DNA from: a virus
DNA: 38,490 bases
Strand: one strand, 5' to 3'
Virus record (IMG/VR): IMGVR_UViG_3300031841_002281
Span: 1-38,490 of that record
Shown here: positions 15,807-26,081 of the stretch, one piece after another
Layout of the letters: each line of letters opens with the position of its first letter
Numbering within the stretch: the stretch's first letter is position 1
Position numbers and translations under genes: made by a program
Notes under the pieces: model-generated
What the model was told of the DNA's origin: nothing
The model's database searches: none
What the model saw: only the letters and a program-made list of their open reading frames with translations

Positions 15807-18415
15807 TATGTTACATCCCCCCAAAAGCTATTACTACTGCCACCTTGTGTATTTAAATTAAAACCTCCGCTTGTACCAGTCCCTATGTTCCCTCCACCAC
15901 TTCCGGTATTTAAGTTAAAGCCACCACTTGTACCAACTCCTGTATTACCACCGGTATTCGTATTAATATTTAGATTAATATTTGGCTGTTGGCTTTTTAT
16001 ATCCTGTCTATGAGTTTGCTGTAAATTAAAATGATTTGTTACAGCATTATTCCATTGAGTCATACTCTGCTGATGGGCTGCATGAGCAGAATAATTAAAA
16101 TAATCATCACTTTGCCCATCAGTTAAATTTTGTAGTGGTTGCCGACTAACACCCATTATTTGTTTAACTAAGCGATCTGCATTACCTAATGTTGTTCCGG
16201 CTTTCGTATCATATATTGACCAAAAATTTTTGTTAGCTTCTTCCAATCCTCTTGTGTCATAGAGACTCATTACAGCGTTTACTTCAGCTTGTTTATTTAC
16301 AGAGCCAAATAACTTACCATCCAACCATTCCATATACGCTTCTCGCTCAGTCTGTGGTTCTTGATTTAATATAGATCTTACTTCGTCCTCAGTTTTACCA
16401 AGTCTTTCCGCAACAACAGCAATTACTTCATTTTCTGCATCTTCCCTTGTATAAGGATCTTGTTCTTCTTCTTGTGCTACTTCTTCTTGTTGCTGCTCAA
16501 TTACCGGCTTCGTGTTTTGCCAAATCCACTCATCAGATTCCTTACCTCTATTTGTTTCCCAATGCCCCCAATCTTCTAGTTCATGCGACCAGACCCATTT
16601 CTCACCGGTTTCCTCACTAATATGAGGGTATAACCAACCTACATCTTCATTCCATATCCAAGTAGATCCGGCATCATTCTCTGCTTCATACAACCATCCA
16701 CCTTCAGAATCATATTTCCAAAAACCACTAGCACCTTCTTTTTGTGCCATTCTATATTCATAACCCCATTCATCATCAAACCACCCATTACCCATATCTT
16801 CTGGATCAAGATCCATTTGATAAGTGCCGGCAAACCACATTTCTCCATCATCATCACGATAATAATTACTATTATCAAAGTTATACATAAACTTTGAATC
16901 ATCGTCTTCATTTAAACTCTCAAAAGTTTCAAAATTTTCAAGAAATGGACTTGTGGCTTCTTGTATTTGTGGTGCTTCTATGCCTCTAAAATATTGTCCA
17001 GCTTCGTAAAAATAATCTTCTCCGGTAGGGTCAAGTGTGCGTATTGGTTCTACTCCACCATCTTGATACCTTAAATTCCATTCACCATGATCGTACAGCT
17101 CGATAGGCCTATCTAATGCTTTTGCGTAATTTAATAACCTTGGTGTAGGTCTTCCATTATCATCAAAAAAACCTTCAGCAATTGGATCAATATCATACCA
17201 AATATTATCCATATCATCTTGCGACCAATTACTATTAAAAGGCTGCTCCATCCATTTTCCATCTGCATTTTTTTCTGCACCATGATGCGTTTGTAAACGA
17301 ATTGGTAGTCCGTGCACTTGTGCGATATGGAAATTCATATCTTTTTCCATTTCATATTGTGCGTTCATATCCTCCCAAGGCTGCTTTGCCTGTGCAGAGT
17401 ACAAACGATCTAATGCCCAATCCTCATCTGTCCATCGAGTTGTATCCCATGTAGAATATCCCCAATCTTTGAACATTTGCTCTCGCTCTTTGCGTTGAGC
17501 AATGCCTTCTTTTGTTTCACGCAACGCATTACGCATATTAGAAAACCATGTCGTAGGCTTTAAAAGTTTAGCTTCACCTCCAAGAGGATTGAATATACTA
17601 CCTATTGTATCAGTAGCTTCTCCTATTTCTCCTGTTACATCCGTTAGCTGACCACCCAACCGCATATCCTCTGTAATATATTCAGGCGTATGACCTTCTT
17701 CTCCGTATAATTTGTCATTAACAGCTTGTGCATCTGCTTCATTTTTATGGAGATTACCTCTAGCATCTCTCCACCTTTCATACTTACTACCAACCGGTAT
17801 ATTAGCTAGTCCCTGTATGCCTAAACCTAAAGAGTTTCTAACACCTTTTTTAATCATGTCAGCTCCCGGTATTTTTTGTACCGTATCACCAACTACATCA
17901 ATACCTTGATCTATTGTACCATACACATCAAACCCGGTAAGCTCCTCTAAGGCTTTATTACCTATTGAACCACCAAAAGATAAAAGTCCTTTATACCCAC
18001 CTTTTAACCCAGATGATGTAATATTACCAAGACTTGTCATCTCAGCTATATTATCAGCTCCATGATCTGGATCTAAGGCTGCATCCGCTATATCTATGCC
18101 TTGCTTAATAGCAATAGCATTTTTTATTCTATTATATCCTTTTGCAGCTTCCGCTGCTTTCGCATGATTCTGTTTAGCTTGTTCTAAATTAGCTCTTGCA
18201 CCATCCCAATCTTTGGCATCTATGCTCGAATAAACTGCATCAAAAGACTTATCCATGTCGTTCATAAATTGATCGACTTTATCTAATGATGCAGAACCAA
18301 TAGCACCACCTACAGCTTCAATAGCTTCAGAATTTTGTTTTGTCTTATCCCAATTCTTACGCAAAGCAGCAGCACTTGCTACTAAACCATGTATGTCATC
18401 TACTACAAAAGCCAT
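15806..18415 (-). CDS. Large virion protein with Trp-rich repeats, 869 aa
   Basis: The N-terminus (1-200) is helical with amphipathic Ala/Gly stretches (GLLSFGGSIGNKALEEL) that could touch membranes. Residues ~525-640 hold a series of short acidic units ending in GWLY, such as GSTWIWNEDVGWLY, WKYDSEGGWLYE and KWVWSHELEDWGHW. The C-terminus (~815-869) is Asn/Gly/Thr-rich with the peptide GTSGGFNLNT repeated. No enzyme motif is seen. It precedes the other two ejection-protein candidates and follows the fibre genes by 9 bases. SD AAGG precedes the ATG. It is best called an internal virion or tail-associated structural protein; exact role unknown. Confidence 0.65.
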   Translation of the reverse strand: MAFVVDDIHGLVASAAALRKNWDKTKQNSEAIEAVGGAIGSASLDKVDQFMNDMDKSFDAVYSSIDAKDWDGARANLEQAKQNHAKAAEAAKGYNRIKNAIAIKQGIDIADAALDPDHGADNIAEMTSLGNITSSGLKGGYKGLLSFGGSIGNKALEELTGFDVYGTIDQGIDVVGDTVQKIPGADMIKKGVRNSLGLGIQGLANIPVGSKYERWRDARGNLHKNEADAQAVNDKLYGEEGHTPEYITEDMRLGGQLTDVTGEIGEATDTIGSIFNPLGGEAKLLKPTTWFSNMRNALRETKEGIAQRKEREQMFKDWGYSTWDTTRWTDEDWALDRLYSAQAKQPWEDMNAQYEMEKDMNFHIAQVHGLPIRLQTHHGAEKNADGKWMEQPFNSNWSQDDMDNIWYDIDPIAEGFFDDNGRPTPRLLNYAKALDRPIELYDHGEWNLRYQDGGVEPIRTLDPTGEDYFYEAGQYFRGIEAPQIQEATSPFLENFETFESLNEDDDSKFMYNFDNSNYYRDDDGEMWFAGTYQMDLDPEDMGNGWFDDEWGYEYRMAQKEGASGFWKYDSEGGWLYEAENDAGSTWIWNEDVGWLYPHISEETGEKWVWSHELEDWGHWETNRGKESDEWIWQNTKPVIEQQQEEVAQEEEQDPYTREDAENEVIAVVAERLGKTEDEVRSILNQEPQTEREAYMEWLDGKLFGSVNKQAEVNAVMSLYDTRGLEEANKNFWSIYDTKAGTTLGNADRLVKQIMGVSRQPLQNLTDGQSDDYFNYSAHAAHQQSMTQWNNAVTNHFNLQQTHRQDIKSQQPNINLNINTNTGGNTGVGTSGGFNLNTGSGGGNIGTGTSGGFNLNTQGGSSNSFWGDVT

Positions 18416-18424
18416 AGCTGAACC

Positions 18425-21400
18425 TTAATTTGTTGTAATACAAAGAGGAGGTCTGTTTTTGTTAGCCAACTCTGTTTCATTATAAACTATGACGTGCTGA
18501 CCGGTAGTTAGAGCTATAACATCATTTGGCACGTGCTCAGTAACATTTGCCATATTTGCGTGCCAAATATCAACTCTACCCATAAGGATGTGTCCACCAT
18601 CTTCTGTCGTAAATTCTCCTTTATCAGCTTCAGCCTGTGAAACATATCTTGGAAATCTTACTTGATTCACCGTCATAACATTTCCTGTTTTATCTAACTG
18701 AACATGGTGCTTCCTACCTAGTCTCCATACATGATTACTATCTGGTCTTTTCTCAAACCTTTGCGTGAAAGAATTATTTAGAGTATCCTCCCAAAACATT
18801 ACTCTTCCGAAGTACGACCCTTGCCCGGTAGCAAGCTCGTTTTCTAATGCACCAATAACTAAGAAATGCCCATCTGCTGATAACTCTACCGCAGATCCGA
18901 AATTCTCATCTCCATAAGTACCATATTTATTCCAATATTTAGTATACGATGCTGTTCCGGTAGTAGTATCATAATTACGATCAAATACCCAAACTCCACC
19001 AACATCTATTTGTGCCATGTGAGATCCAACCGCAATTCTTGTTCCGTCATGGTTTATTGTTACTGCATACCCAAAGTAATAACTTACTTTATTTTGCATA
19101 CCATCATTAGGATGCCCTACAATATCACTCTGATGCGAAGTATACCCAGATCCATCCCATCTCCAACACCTTGCAGATCCTCTTATGGTTTGTCCTTGGC
19201 TAGTAGAGGCTTGATGACCAAGTGAATTACCAACAACAAAGGTTGATCCATCACCAGACATTGCAATTTTTTTATACGCATTACCAAAACCAATATTTGT
19301 ACCGGAGGTATCTAAATATTCTGTAATATGATTAGTAAGTGTATACCCGGCACTTAAATTATTAGGATCACCTTCCCAACATAAAATACCATTGCTTGTA
19401 CAAAATACAACTTTTGTTCCATCATCACTACAAGCTATGCCTTGATAATCTACTCCTATATAAGGAGATGGATTTTGATTAGGCACTTCTGGATTATCAA
19501 CTTCACGATCCCAAACAACGGTTTGCACCATATCTCCACCATAATGGGCATTAATTGCCCAGGTGAAATTATGAGTATTTACGTATAGCTTTTCATCGTA
19601 GTAATAAAAAGATGTAACCATATTTTTAGAAGTACCGGCATAGTGATTACATAAAGCTATGTTTGTAAATTCTTGCCCCTCATTGTCTTCTTTAAAATAA
19701 CTTTGGTTTGTTGTAGCGTGTTGCGTCACATAATTACCGGGAGTGTCACGTTGTACATGAGTTACACCTATATGCTGACCATCTGGAGATAAATCTACCG
19801 TAGTTTTTGTTTGGTCATAAGAATAGTGATGACTAACGTTAAAACTTTCATCTATGTAATGCTGTCCTCGCAATGATGCTTGCCGAGATCCTGTAATATT
19901 TCCGGTCAAAACATGAAGTCTTTCAGCCGTTCCTACACGCAAACTTAATGGCTGTACAATTCTCCATGCCTTTTGTGGGCTTCCATGTTTATCAGCATAA
20001 TATCCGCTTGTTTTGTATTGCCCACCCACATAAGTTTCTTCGACTGCATTGTATAAAGTTGGTCTTAACTCTAAGGTAAAATTCGGTGTGTTTATACTTG
20101 GTTTAAAAAGGATTGATGCACGTTGACCGGCAATTTGACCACGTGCTTGCAACCCGGTTATACCGGTATCTTTCCATTGGTCATCTACAAATGTTATTAT
20201 AGATTTTACACCATTAAGGTAAATCTCAACTCCATCATAAGTATCAATATTCCAAGGAGCTCGCATTGTATATCTCCAAAATATTGCTGCATTAAAATGC
20301 GGATCTCCATTTGCCTTCTTACCAGAAATAGTAATGCTACCAACATTTCCATCAACTGTATCCTCTCCAGTCCAAGGAGCACCAATGGCTTGTAAAGTGT
20401 TCGTTAAACTACTCCACACATACTCTTCTGTCTCTAAATCCCAATTCCACCATTCAGCACCATAACTAATGTAAGCATCAGGCCAAGCACTAGGTAAATT
20501 TTTCGTAATGTAGATTTTTGCTTCTTTTGATATAGGCACAAGAGTAGAATCTATGCCTACATTTGCCGGATCATCTTTATCGTACGATCCAGATGTACCA
20601 TGTTTAGGCTCATAATATACTACTGAACCGGCTACAGCCGTAACTTTACTTGCACTATGTGCATCATCAACTACAGGATTACTACCCCCCGGATTAGTAG
20701 AAATGAATATATCATCTCCTACTTCAAAAGTAGATGTATTTGGTTGTGTGCTTATACTTACATCAGAAGCATCTATTTCAACATTGTCTTGTGTGACTAT
20801 CCAATTTTCTGAAATATATTCTATGATTTTTTCTACACCATTAATATATATAGTTTGTCCATTTGAGTAAGACGAAGTGTTAGGTGCAAGTTTTCTAACG
20901 ATATGGTTTGTTGTAGAAGTCCAAGATATAATGTTTGTGCCACCAACATTAGGATTTACCATCATAGTGCCATCATTATATATAGCAGAAATTTGGCATA
21001 AATGCTCTGTGTTATCTGCTTTGTTTTCAATACCTACTTGATGACCGGCTTGTATTCTTGCTGCTGCATTGCCATACAAAACAGGAGCTTCGTCAGTTAT
21101 ATAATTTTTAGGCAATGTAACCGCAGTACCATTTTGAAATGTAACTTCGTAACCTAAAATTGACCCGATAATGGCAGCTCCACCATTAATATATAAAGTC
21201 TGTCCTACAGAATGTCCGGTATAATTTGGAGCAGATACACTTAAATTTGTTGCCGTTGAAGCATCTACATTAGTTCCATCTGTAAATGTTATACCATGCC
21301 CAATAATATCTTGGATAGTCTTTAGAGTGAGATCTACATATAATTCATCCCCAATACTATATGCAGTAAAGTTTGGCTTGGATACATAAATATTATCAGC

Positions 21401-23197
21401 TCCATTGGAATCAATGTCTGTACCATCCGTAAATGTAAGAACATGACCAAGTATAAATGATATAGTTTTAAGACTTGTATCGACATAAACAGCTTGCCCA
21501 ACCGTATACACGGTATAGTTAGGTGGCGTTGGACTCGTTGTATTATCGACAGCATCTACATTTGTGCCATCCGTAAATGTAATATCAGTCCCCAATATAC
21601 TCTGAATAGTTCTAAGAGAAAGATTTACATATATATCATCACCAACAGAGTAAGCTGTATAATTAGGTGGATCATTTGCTTGGTTAATATCACTTGTGTT
21701 AGTTGACGATGTACCATCTGTGTAATTAATAGTTGTTCCTTCTATCGAACTAATTGTCTTCAAAGAAGTTCCGTCATAAACTTGATCTCCGGCTTGTATG
21801 TTTACTCCATCTACTTGGGTAGCTGTTGTACTAATTGTAGAATCACCATCTACTAGCATAGTGCTATCAGTAAAATAGATTTTATTAGCATCAAAGAAAT
21901 CTATTGTTTTAGCTACACCACTAACATACAAAGTTTGCCCAACCGTATAACTCGTTGTATTCGGTGCATAAGGACTTACATTAGTAGCTGTACTTGTGTC
22001 ACTTACCGTACCATCTGTGAATGTAATTATATAACCTTCAATTTTATAAACTATTTTAGAAGCTCCACTAACATACAATGTTTGCCCTAAAGTAAAATTT
22101 GTATAATTAGGTGCTTCATTTTCAATAGTTTGGGTAGTAGGATCAAAAGTAGTTTCTGTACCATAATAATCTACCGTAGATAAATTACCTCCAGATACAG
22201 CCGTAACTTCATGCAATACCCCACCAATGTAAAATATATCACCGACATCATAACCGGTAGTATTTGGAGAGCTTGATGCACTTGTGCTTGTCGATGTATT
22301 ATTAACTACTCCTGTTGTACCATCTACAAGTGTGTATTGTACTCCTGTACCACTAATTCCTGTAACCGTACCGGATGCACCATCTATATAAATATCGTCC
22401 CCAATATCATATCCAGAAGTGTTTGGATTTGCTGATGTTGTACCATCTTCAGTTGTAACATCTGAAGATCCGGTAGTGCTATCATCAACAAATGAATATG
22501 TAACTACATCACCGGCAATACCGGTAACGGTAGCTTCTCGACCATTAATATAAATAGTATCACCTATATTATAATCTTGCTGTGGCTGTTCTGTAGATAA
22601 GCTCTCACCTTCATTAGATTTAGGAATGGTAGCAAATCCTCCTGTATCTGTATATTGAATAAAGATTTCATCATCGGTTTCCCCTTTTACTTCAGCAGCC
22701 CGACCATTTACATAGACCGTATCTCCTGTTTCCCAAGTATCTGTTGAAGCTGTAGTTTCACCTGGAGCTTCAGAACCACCACCAATTGTTATATTTGTTG
22801 TGCTTGTAGCGTCTTGAGTTTGCGTAGACCCATCTAAGAATGTGTAAGTAATATCATTACCATCTACTCCTGTTACTACAGCTTGTTTATCATCAACAAA
22901 TATTGTTTGTCCAAACTCATAACCACTTGTATTTGTTGGTGCTGATCTTGTTACATTATCAATTTCGGTAGCTATATTTACATCAACCGTAGCACCAACA
23001 GCATTTACACCGGTAATTTTTGCTCTACTTAGAGAAGTAATGTCAAATCTCTCACCATTTTTATACAAGGTCTGTCCTAAATAATAATAGGTATTGAAAT
23101 ACTTTAACCACATCAATTGTCCATTGATGTACAAATTATGCACGTCAGAGCCATTATATACGACTCGATCTACTAAGCTGAAGTTTATATTATTCAT
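18425..23197 (-). CDS. Tail fibre: small beta-barrel repeats plus propeller-like tail, ~1590 aa
   Basis: I place the start at ATG 23197-23195, which makes an ATGA junction with the preceding gene. A TTG at 23239 would add 14 residues. After an N-terminal anchor, residues ~35-865 carry about 15 units of ~48-55 aa with the pattern PNYTxYxVGDxIYVxxxxxTIxxIxGxxITFTDGT, like small SH3/KOW-type beta barrels in tandem. From ~1130 the sequence holds repeated SxDGxxxxVG units (DLSPDGQHIG, ACSDDGTKVV, AMSGDGSTFVVG, INHDGTRIAVG, ELSADGHFLVIG), typical of beta-propeller blades. A receptor-binding fibre or spike is the natural reading, given the esterase and adaptor genes upstream. Confidence 0.75.
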   Translation of the reverse strand: MNNINFSLVDRVVYNGSDVHNLYINGQLMWLKYFNTYYYLGQTLYKNGERFDITSLSRAKITGVNAVGATVDVNIATEIDNVTRSAPTNTSGYEFGQTIFVDDKQAVVTGVDGNDITYTFLDGSTQTQDATSTTNITIGGGSEAPGETTASTDTWETGDTVYVNGRAAEVKGETDDEIFIQYTDTGGFATIPKSNEGESLSTEQPQQDYNIGDTIYINGREATVTGIAGDVVTYSFVDDSTTGSSDVTTEDGTTSANPNTSGYDIGDDIYIDGASGTVTGISGTGVQYTLVDGTTGVVNNTSTSTSASSSPNTTGYDVGDIFYIGGVLHEVTAVSGGNLSTVDYYGTETTFDPTTQTIENEAPNYTNFTLGQTLYVSGASKIVYKIEGYIITFTDGTVSDTSTATNVSPYAPNTTSYTVGQTLYVSGVAKTIDFFDANKIYFTDSTMLVDGDSTISTTATQVDGVNIQAGDQVYDGTSLKTISSIEGTTINYTDGTSSTNTSDINQANDPPNYTAYSVGDDIYVNLSLRTIQSILGTDITFTDGTNVDAVDNTTSPTPPNYTVYTVGQAVYVDTSLKTISFILGHVLTFTDGTDIDSNGADNIYVSKPNFTAYSIGDELYVDLTLKTIQDIIGHGITFTDGTNVDASTATNLSVSAPNYTGHSVGQTLYINGGAAIIGSILGYEVTFQNGTAVTLPKNYITDEAPVLYGNAAARIQAGHQVGIENKADNTEHLCQISAIYNDGTMMVNPNVGGTNIISWTSTTNHIVRKLAPNTSSYSNGQTIYINGVEKIIEYISENWIVTQDNVEIDASDVSISTQPNTSTFEVGDDIFISTNPGGSNPVVDDAHSASKVTAVAGSVVYYEPKHGTSGSYDKDDPANVGIDSTLVPISKEAKIYITKNLPSAWPDAYISYGAEWWNWDLETEEYVWSSLTNTLQAIGAPWTGEDTVDGNVGSITISGKKANGDPHFNAAIFWRYTMRAPWNIDTYDGVEIYLNGVKSIITFVDDQWKDTGITGLQARGQIAGQRASILFKPSINTPNFTLELRPTLYNAVEETYVGGQYKTSGYYADKHGSPQKAWRIVQPLSLRVGTAERLHVLTGNITGSRQASLRGQHYIDESFNVSHHYSYDQTKTTVDLSPDGQHIGVTHVQRDTPGNYVTQHATTNQSYFKEDNEGQEFTNIALCNHYAGTSKNMVTSFYYYDEKLYVNTHNFTWAINAHYGGDMVQTVVWDREVDNPEVPNQNPSPYIGVDYQGIACSDDGTKVVFCTSNGILCWEGDPNNLSAGYTLTNHITEYLDTSGTNIGFGNAYKKIAMSGDGSTFVVGNSLGHQASTSQGQTIRGSARCWRWDGSGYTSHQSDIVGHPNDGMQNKVSYYFGYAVTINHDGTRIAVGSHMAQIDVGGVWVFDRNYDTTTGTASYTKYWNKYGTYGDENFGSAVELSADGHFLVIGALENELATGQGSYFGRVMFWEDTLNNSFTQRFEKRPDSNHVWRLGRKHHVQLDKTGNVMTVNQVRFPRYVSQAEADKGEFTTEDGGHILMGRVDIWHANMANVTEHVPNDVIALTTGQHVIVYNETELANKNRPPLCITTN
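20600..23095 (-). repeat. Tandem ~50-codon protein-coding repeat array
   Basis: About 15 diverged units encode VGD(x)IYV...TI..I.G..ITFTDGT modules. The units between ~20950 and 22100 are closest to each other (several share PNYTxY, VGQTLYV and TFTDGT), and the outer ones are more diverged. Such an array can change length by recombination and so alter fibre length. Confidence 0.7.
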
Positions 23198-24153
23198 GGT
23201 TCTGTAGTTATCGTCAAAACTGATCCGGTGAGATCCCAATTAGCAGCTCCAAGTGATCCACTATTTAAATACAGAGATCCAGATTCTTGCTCATAAACAT
23301 AAGCATTTTCACTCGATCCAAAATTGATAGAAGCACCATTCAAACTAAAAAAACTTTGAACACCTCCAATAGAAGATCCATCTGCATTTGTTATTTTATC
23401 AACTACAACATCTCCTAAAGTTGACTTTCCATTAACTTTTAAATTGTTTTCAATTTTAACAACAGGATCACCACCACTATTATCAGTATGTGCACCAATA
23501 ATTAATTCATTCATGGTATTGTCAGCCTTTACTGCCCAACCATTACCATTAGATGCTTCTAAGGTTAATTGTGTTCTAGCATTTAATTCTGCAACAATAT
23601 CTACTTGTGCCGTACCACCGGCATTATCTTGATCCGGCTCGATGGTAAATTTATTAGCTGCATATTCACTCTCAATAGTCCAGGTATTTAATAAGATTAC
23701 ACCTTGGGCTGATTGCAGCCTACCACTTATATTGATTCTTCCAGAACTAGCTTCATATTTTGCCTTAACATTAAATTCATTACCATCGAATTGTAATGTA
23801 TCTTGTATTGGTTCAGTTAATGTTGGTAAAACCGTACCTTCTTTACTTTCATAAAAAGTCTCAAACCATTCATTTACCAATGAGTTTAAGCTGTTTGCAA
23901 AGGTAGATTTTTTTACTTTTCTAAATCCACTATGGGTTGCAGACCAGATTAGATAAAAATCTTGATCGTTTATATCTTCATCAGAAATTATTGGATAACC
24001 AAATATACTTTCTGCTATAGATCCATCCGCAAGCTGTGCGTACCCAATTGCATTATTTTTAATGGATGCGTTATCAACAAGATTATTTAAATCTGTATGA
24101 GTTAATTGCGACCCACTTTGGAATGTTACACCTTTTTCTAAGAAATCTCCCAT
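23194..24153 (-). CDS. Tail fibre/adaptor protein, 319 aa
   Basis: The N-terminus (MGDFLEKGVTFQSGSQLTHT, then LNNLVDNASI) is of the type found in phage tail fibre attachment proteins, where a short conserved head docks to the tail. The middle (~95-240) is beta-rich with Asn/Gly turns, including a KVNGKSTLGDVVVDKI segment like fibre-shaft proteins. It is coupled to the large fibre downstream by an ATGA junction and follows the esterase gene by 14 bases, with GGGTAAG as SD. It probably links the fibre to the tail. No enzyme motif is seen. Confidence 0.65.
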   Translation of the reverse strand: MGDFLEKGVTFQSGSQLTHTDLNNLVDNASIKNNAIGYAQLADGSIAESIFGYPIISDEDINDQDFYLIWSATHSGFRKVKKSTFANSLNSLVNEWFETFYESKEGTVLPTLTEPIQDTLQFDGNEFNVKAKYEASSGRINISGRLQSAQGVILLNTWTIESEYAANKFTIEPDQDNAGGTAQVDIVAELNARTQLTLEASNGNGWAVKADNTMNELIIGAHTDNSGGDPVVKIENNLKVNGKSTLGDVVVDKITNADGSSIGGVQSFFSLNGASINFGSSENAYVYEQESGSLYLNSGSLGAANWDLTGSVLTITTEP

Positions 24154-24167
24154 GACTTACCCTTTTT

Positions 24168-25820
24168 TTATGGGGCATAATACTTATAAGAGTGACTACT
24201 TGGTAATTTATTACCCAAGCCCCACTTATGTGCTAAATACCCTTCAACCTTTTCTCTATTATTTAAATCTGTACTTACTATTGCCTCACAGAAATTACCA
24301 TCTGTCACAATGCCATTGCCATACTGCGACATGAATACAAATCGACAATTTTGTACGCTAATATTTGTGGGAGCTGCTCGATTATTATCAATCTGACTTC
24401 CATTAAACCATGTAGATGTTTGGTTATTTGCCCAATCCCACCGGATACAATACAGACCTAAAACCCCATCTTGATCTACACTTGCTTGATTAGAACTTAC
24501 AATATTTCCTGTCCAATACCATTTAAAATAATGCGACCCTGTACTACCTAGTGGAATAAAGGTTATAGCATTACCTGCTTCTGTTGCCCATAACGCATCT
24601 TGTCCATTATTAATATCTGGCTTCGCAACAATAAACCAATCTTGTGTTCCTGTACTTAATGTAACCAAACCACTAGATTCTAAATACTCACGATCATCAG
24701 ATAATAAAAGAGATGATCTACCGGCTATTGATGTAGGACTATGCTTTATAGACGCTGTAAAATTTGAGTCTTTAGAATAAGGCAAAATATCAATTGCTGT
24801 GCTACCCTTAGACACAATTTTAGAAATATCCGTAGTGCTTGTATTTTTCGTGATAGTAGAATCATCATCAGCATCTAACCAAAATTGTGTGTTTGTCACG
24901 ATTGGTGCAAATTCAGTATCAGTAGAATTACCTAGCACAGCCGAGGCCATTGCGTTCCCTACAGCTTCTCCGGCATCATACATATTCGCTGCATTTAAAT
25001 GCACATTACTATAAGTGCCGTCATGGTAATCACTAATTTTTACCCAATCATAATAGTTTTGTGATTTTGCTAAAGATGCGTGTGCATTGTTTACATATAA
25101 ATCATTTCCATTTGCATCTGCCGGAGCACAAAATACACTTGGTAAATTAGTTACGCCAAGCTCTTGCTCAAGTGCAGTAATTAATAAACCTAACTCTTCT
25201 TTGTAAACCCAAGGATCTTTTTGTGAATCACTTTCTCCTTGATACCAAACAAATCCTTTCCAAACAGGATTTAGATTTGCATTACCAATTTTTGTTAATG
25301 CGTCAGCTATTGTATTTTTAAGAGCTTGCCAACACTCATCAGTTTTTGACAAATCCCAATCTGCATAGGTTGAATCATTTATCGTAGAAGCACCAACTGC
25401 ATATTTTACTATGCCAATATTTCTATCCGGATAATTGCTTTCTAATATTTTACCAAACCCCCACTCTATACCAAAATAGTCAGAATCTAAACTTGTTTCG
25501 GTGCTATCTCCTCTAGTTTTCCCAAGCTCCATTTTATTGGTATAGCCAGAATAATATAAAGTAGTAGTGGCATTGCTAGTATTGTGATGCCATGCTGTAT
25601 GAAAACCAATATTTATATCACTAGATTGCGAACTTGATAAATCTGCTATTGGAGAATGACCATGTGCATTAGATTGTCCGGCAACTATATATAACTCTAT
25701 ATCTTCCGGCTCTGGTGGTGGTGGCGGCTCTGGTGGTGGTACAGCCGTTCCACTATTATGTAAAGCCGGATTAGCAGCCTTTCCTTGAGCTGCCGGGGCA
25801 TTTGCAGTTCCTAAGAACAT
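24168..25820 (-). CDS. Fibre-associated SGNH esterase with LamG-like domain, 550 aa
   Basis: After a Pro/Glu linker (~27-39) a sialate-O-acetylesterase/CE6-like SGNH hydrolase begins: VAGQSNAHG with the presumed nucleophile Ser50, the WYQGES block at 192-197, and DGTYSNVHLN (267-276) with the likely catalytic Asp/His pair (Asp264 or Asp267, His274). Such enzymes remove acetyl groups from surface polysaccharides during adsorption. The second half (~300-550) reads like a LamG/concanavalin-type jelly roll, ending in EKVEGYLAHKWGLGNKLPSS, a C-terminus common in environmental phage fibres. The start shares one base with the previous stop (TAATG). A sugar-modifying receptor-binding protein is likely. 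Confidence 0.8.
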   Translation of the reverse strand: MFLGTANAPAAQGKAANPALHNSGTAVPPPEPPPPPEPEDIELYIVAGQSNAHGHSPIADLSSSQSSDINIGFHTAWHHNTSNATTTLYYSGYTNKMELGKTRGDSTETSLDSDYFGIEWGFGKILESNYPDRNIGIVKYAVGASTINDSTYADWDLSKTDECWQALKNTIADALTKIGNANLNPVWKGFVWYQGESDSQKDPWVYKEELGLLITALEQELGVTNLPSVFCAPADANGNDLYVNNAHASLAKSQNYYDWVKISDYHDGTYSNVHLNAANMYDAGEAVGNAMASAVLGNSTDTEFAPIVTNTQFWLDADDDSTITKNTSTTDISKIVSKGSTAIDILPYSKDSNFTASIKHSPTSIAGRSSLLLSDDREYLESSGLVTLSTGTQDWFIVAKPDINNGQDALWATEAGNAITFIPLGSTGSHYFKWYWTGNIVSSNQASVDQDGVLGLYCIRWDWANNQTSTWFNGSQIDNNRAAPTNISVQNCRFVFMSQYGNGIVTDGNFCEAIVSTDLNNREKVEGYLAHKWGLGNKLPSSHSYKYYAP

Positions 25821-26074
25821 TATCTTTTATTATAAGCGACAACTAAGCCACTTTGTACACCAATAGTAGTAAAATTACCATACAGAGTAGTGCCTTGCGG
25901 TATAGCTTGCCCAACAATAGCACCCTTACTCACATTATAATTACCACTTAAACCACTAAGTGTAGTTTGCGTTACGCATTGTATAGCTGAAAACACTCCT
26001 TCTGCTGTATTACCGGAAGCAATGACAGAAGCTCCACCTTCACCTTTTAAGTTTCTTACATTTACATTATTCAT
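25820..26074 (-). CDS. Small phage structural-type protein, 84 aa
   Basis: This short protein is rich in Gly, Ser, Val and Asn, with few charges (NVRNLKGEGGASVIASGNTA, TTLYGNFTTIGVQSG). The composition suggests a beta-rich, possibly surface-exposed virion or fibre-related protein. It lies between the nozzle-type protein and the esterase fibre and is joined to the latter by a TAATG junction. I know of similar short proteins near fibres in environmental phages but cannot name a family. Function unknown. Confidence 0.7.
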   Translation of the reverse strand: MNNVNVRNLKGEGGASVIASGNTAEGVFSAIQCVTQTTLSGLSGNYNVSKGAIVGQAIPQGTTLYGNFTTIGVQSGLVVAYNKR

Positions 26075-26081
26075 CTTTATA

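Noticed and set aside
20600-23095. Possible CRISPR array or diversity-generating repeat
   Set aside because: The repeats are in-frame protein repeats with diverged DNA, no constant spacer length, and no reverse transcriptase or template repeat is present.
23198-23239. TTG start for the large fibre (14 extra residues)
   Set aside because: ATG 23197 gives the ATGA junction used throughout this genome and avoids a 46-base overlap.
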